Source of the DNA: Agarivorans gilvus
Lineage (GTDB): Bacteria; Pseudomonadota; Gammaproteobacteria; Enterobacterales; Celerinatantimonadaceae
DNA: 64,000 nt
Reading direction: 5' to 3'
Assembly: GCF_001420915.1 (NCBI RefSeq)
Contig: NZ_CP013021.1
Span: 4,126,501-4,190,500 of the forward strand
Part shown: positions 63,666 through 64,000 of the stretch, in pieces
Numbering within the stretch: position 1 is the stretch's first letter
How the letters are laid out: each line of letters starts with the position of its first letter
Program-made: the position numbers and the translations under genes
The notes under the pieces: model-generated
Told to the model about the DNA's origin: nothing
What the model saw: the letters and a program-made list of their open reading frames with translations, nothing else
The model's database searches: none

Positions 63666-64000
63666 CTGGGTGTGAATAAATCGTGATTGTCAATTAAAAA
63701 AATGTCAAATTCTGTGTATAACTAGGGCTTGGTTATGTTTTTATCCACACTTTCTGTGGATTAAAGTGTGTATGGAACGGATGTTTATAGCTATCTTTAT
63801 GTTTTTAAATGATTTTTATAGTTGGGTAAAAAAGAAGCGATAAGGCCCAGTGAGATGATTTTTAACTAAGCATACCTTTTTGCTAGCCATCGTTTTTAGC
63901 TGAACTTAGCTATTTAGAGATAAAAAAACCGATCAAAAAGATCGGTTTTTTCCGTTTTGTTGACTAAACGCTAATTGGCTATTAAGCCTTGGTTTGGTCA
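63666..64000. other. 3' flanking region with DnaA-box-like sites and a terminator
   Basis: No complete gene. TGTGTATAA (63713-63721, a DnaA box in reverse), TTATCCACA (63741-63749) and TGTGGATTA (63755-63763) occur within 51 bp; the last two form an inverted pair. A terminator is at 63922-63951. The last 19 bases on the minus strand could encode a C-terminus (DQTKA and a stop at 63984-63982), but that is too little to call. Confidence 0.5.
63922..63951. terminator. Bidirectional intrinsic terminator near the right window edge
   Basis: Perfect CCGATC/GATCGG stem with a 5-nt loop, flanked by A7 and T6 tracts. It would end transcripts from either side. Confidence 0.85.

Overview
This window looks like core chromosome of a marine gammaproteobacterium in or near the Alteromonadales (Agarivorans, Shewanella and Vibrio relatives are the best comparison). 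The genus is not proven. The evidence is gene order shared with E. coli and Vibrio in several blocks: yafD-mltD-gloB-yafS-rnhA-dnaQ-tRNA-Asp, fadE-gmhA-yafJ, purN-purM/upp-hda-yfgD-bepA-perM-bcp-gcvR-bamC, vanY-like/dapE-yffB, crr-ptsI-ptsH-cysK-cysZ, smc-zipA-ligA, and yhdT-panF. Function names rest on motif and synteny recognition, not on database searches.

Layout: 1-8.7 kb holds a truncated chemotaxis receptor, a patatin lipase, the yafD-to-dnaQ block and a TIGR03503-type envelope protein. 8.8-9.3 kb is four identical tRNA-Asp genes behind a strong promoter. 9.3-15 kb has an HD-GYP response regulator, fadE with a FadR-like operator, gmhA and yafJ. 15-25.5 kb has purine and pyrimidine genes, the replication regulator hda, envelope quality control (bepA, bamC), redox proteins (yfgD, bcp) and gcvR. 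25.5-34 kb has dapE, the sugar PTS operon and cysteine synthesis (cysK, cysZ). 34-44 kb has smc-zipA-ligA (chromosome organisation, division, repair), an unrecognised 436-residue protein, and panF-yhdT. 44.3-45.6 kb is a five-gene tRNA-Val operon followed by a tandem array of tRNA fragments and terminators. 45.8-51.8 kb has gltX, an HsbA/HsbR-like partner-switching pair, two tRNA-Ala genes and an HDOD-GAF protein. 51.8-54.4 kb is a polar amino-acid ABC importer. 54.8-63.7 kb has a DUF389 fusion protein, a Tag-like glycosylase, an epimerase, folM, folK, an AI-2E exporter, a methyltransferase, and two DUF1538 membrane proteins with a PII-like protein.

The most unusual points are: (a) the tRNA-Val operon trailer, a roughly 122-124 bp tandem array in which 3' halves of tRNA-Val alternate with intrinsic terminators, recalling the tyrT repeats of E. 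coli; (b) three separate genes (perM, a vanY-like carboxypeptidase, folM), each broken by the loss of one G in a G4 run where G5 would restore the family sequence, which looks like consensus error or recent mutation; (c) the DUF1538-DUF1538-PII-like operon; (d) a degenerate lipid-kinase-like domain fused to DUF389; and (e) the unrecognised 436-residue protein with a faint RelA/SpoT-like motif. No phage, insertion sequence, CRISPR array or antibiotic-resistance island was seen.
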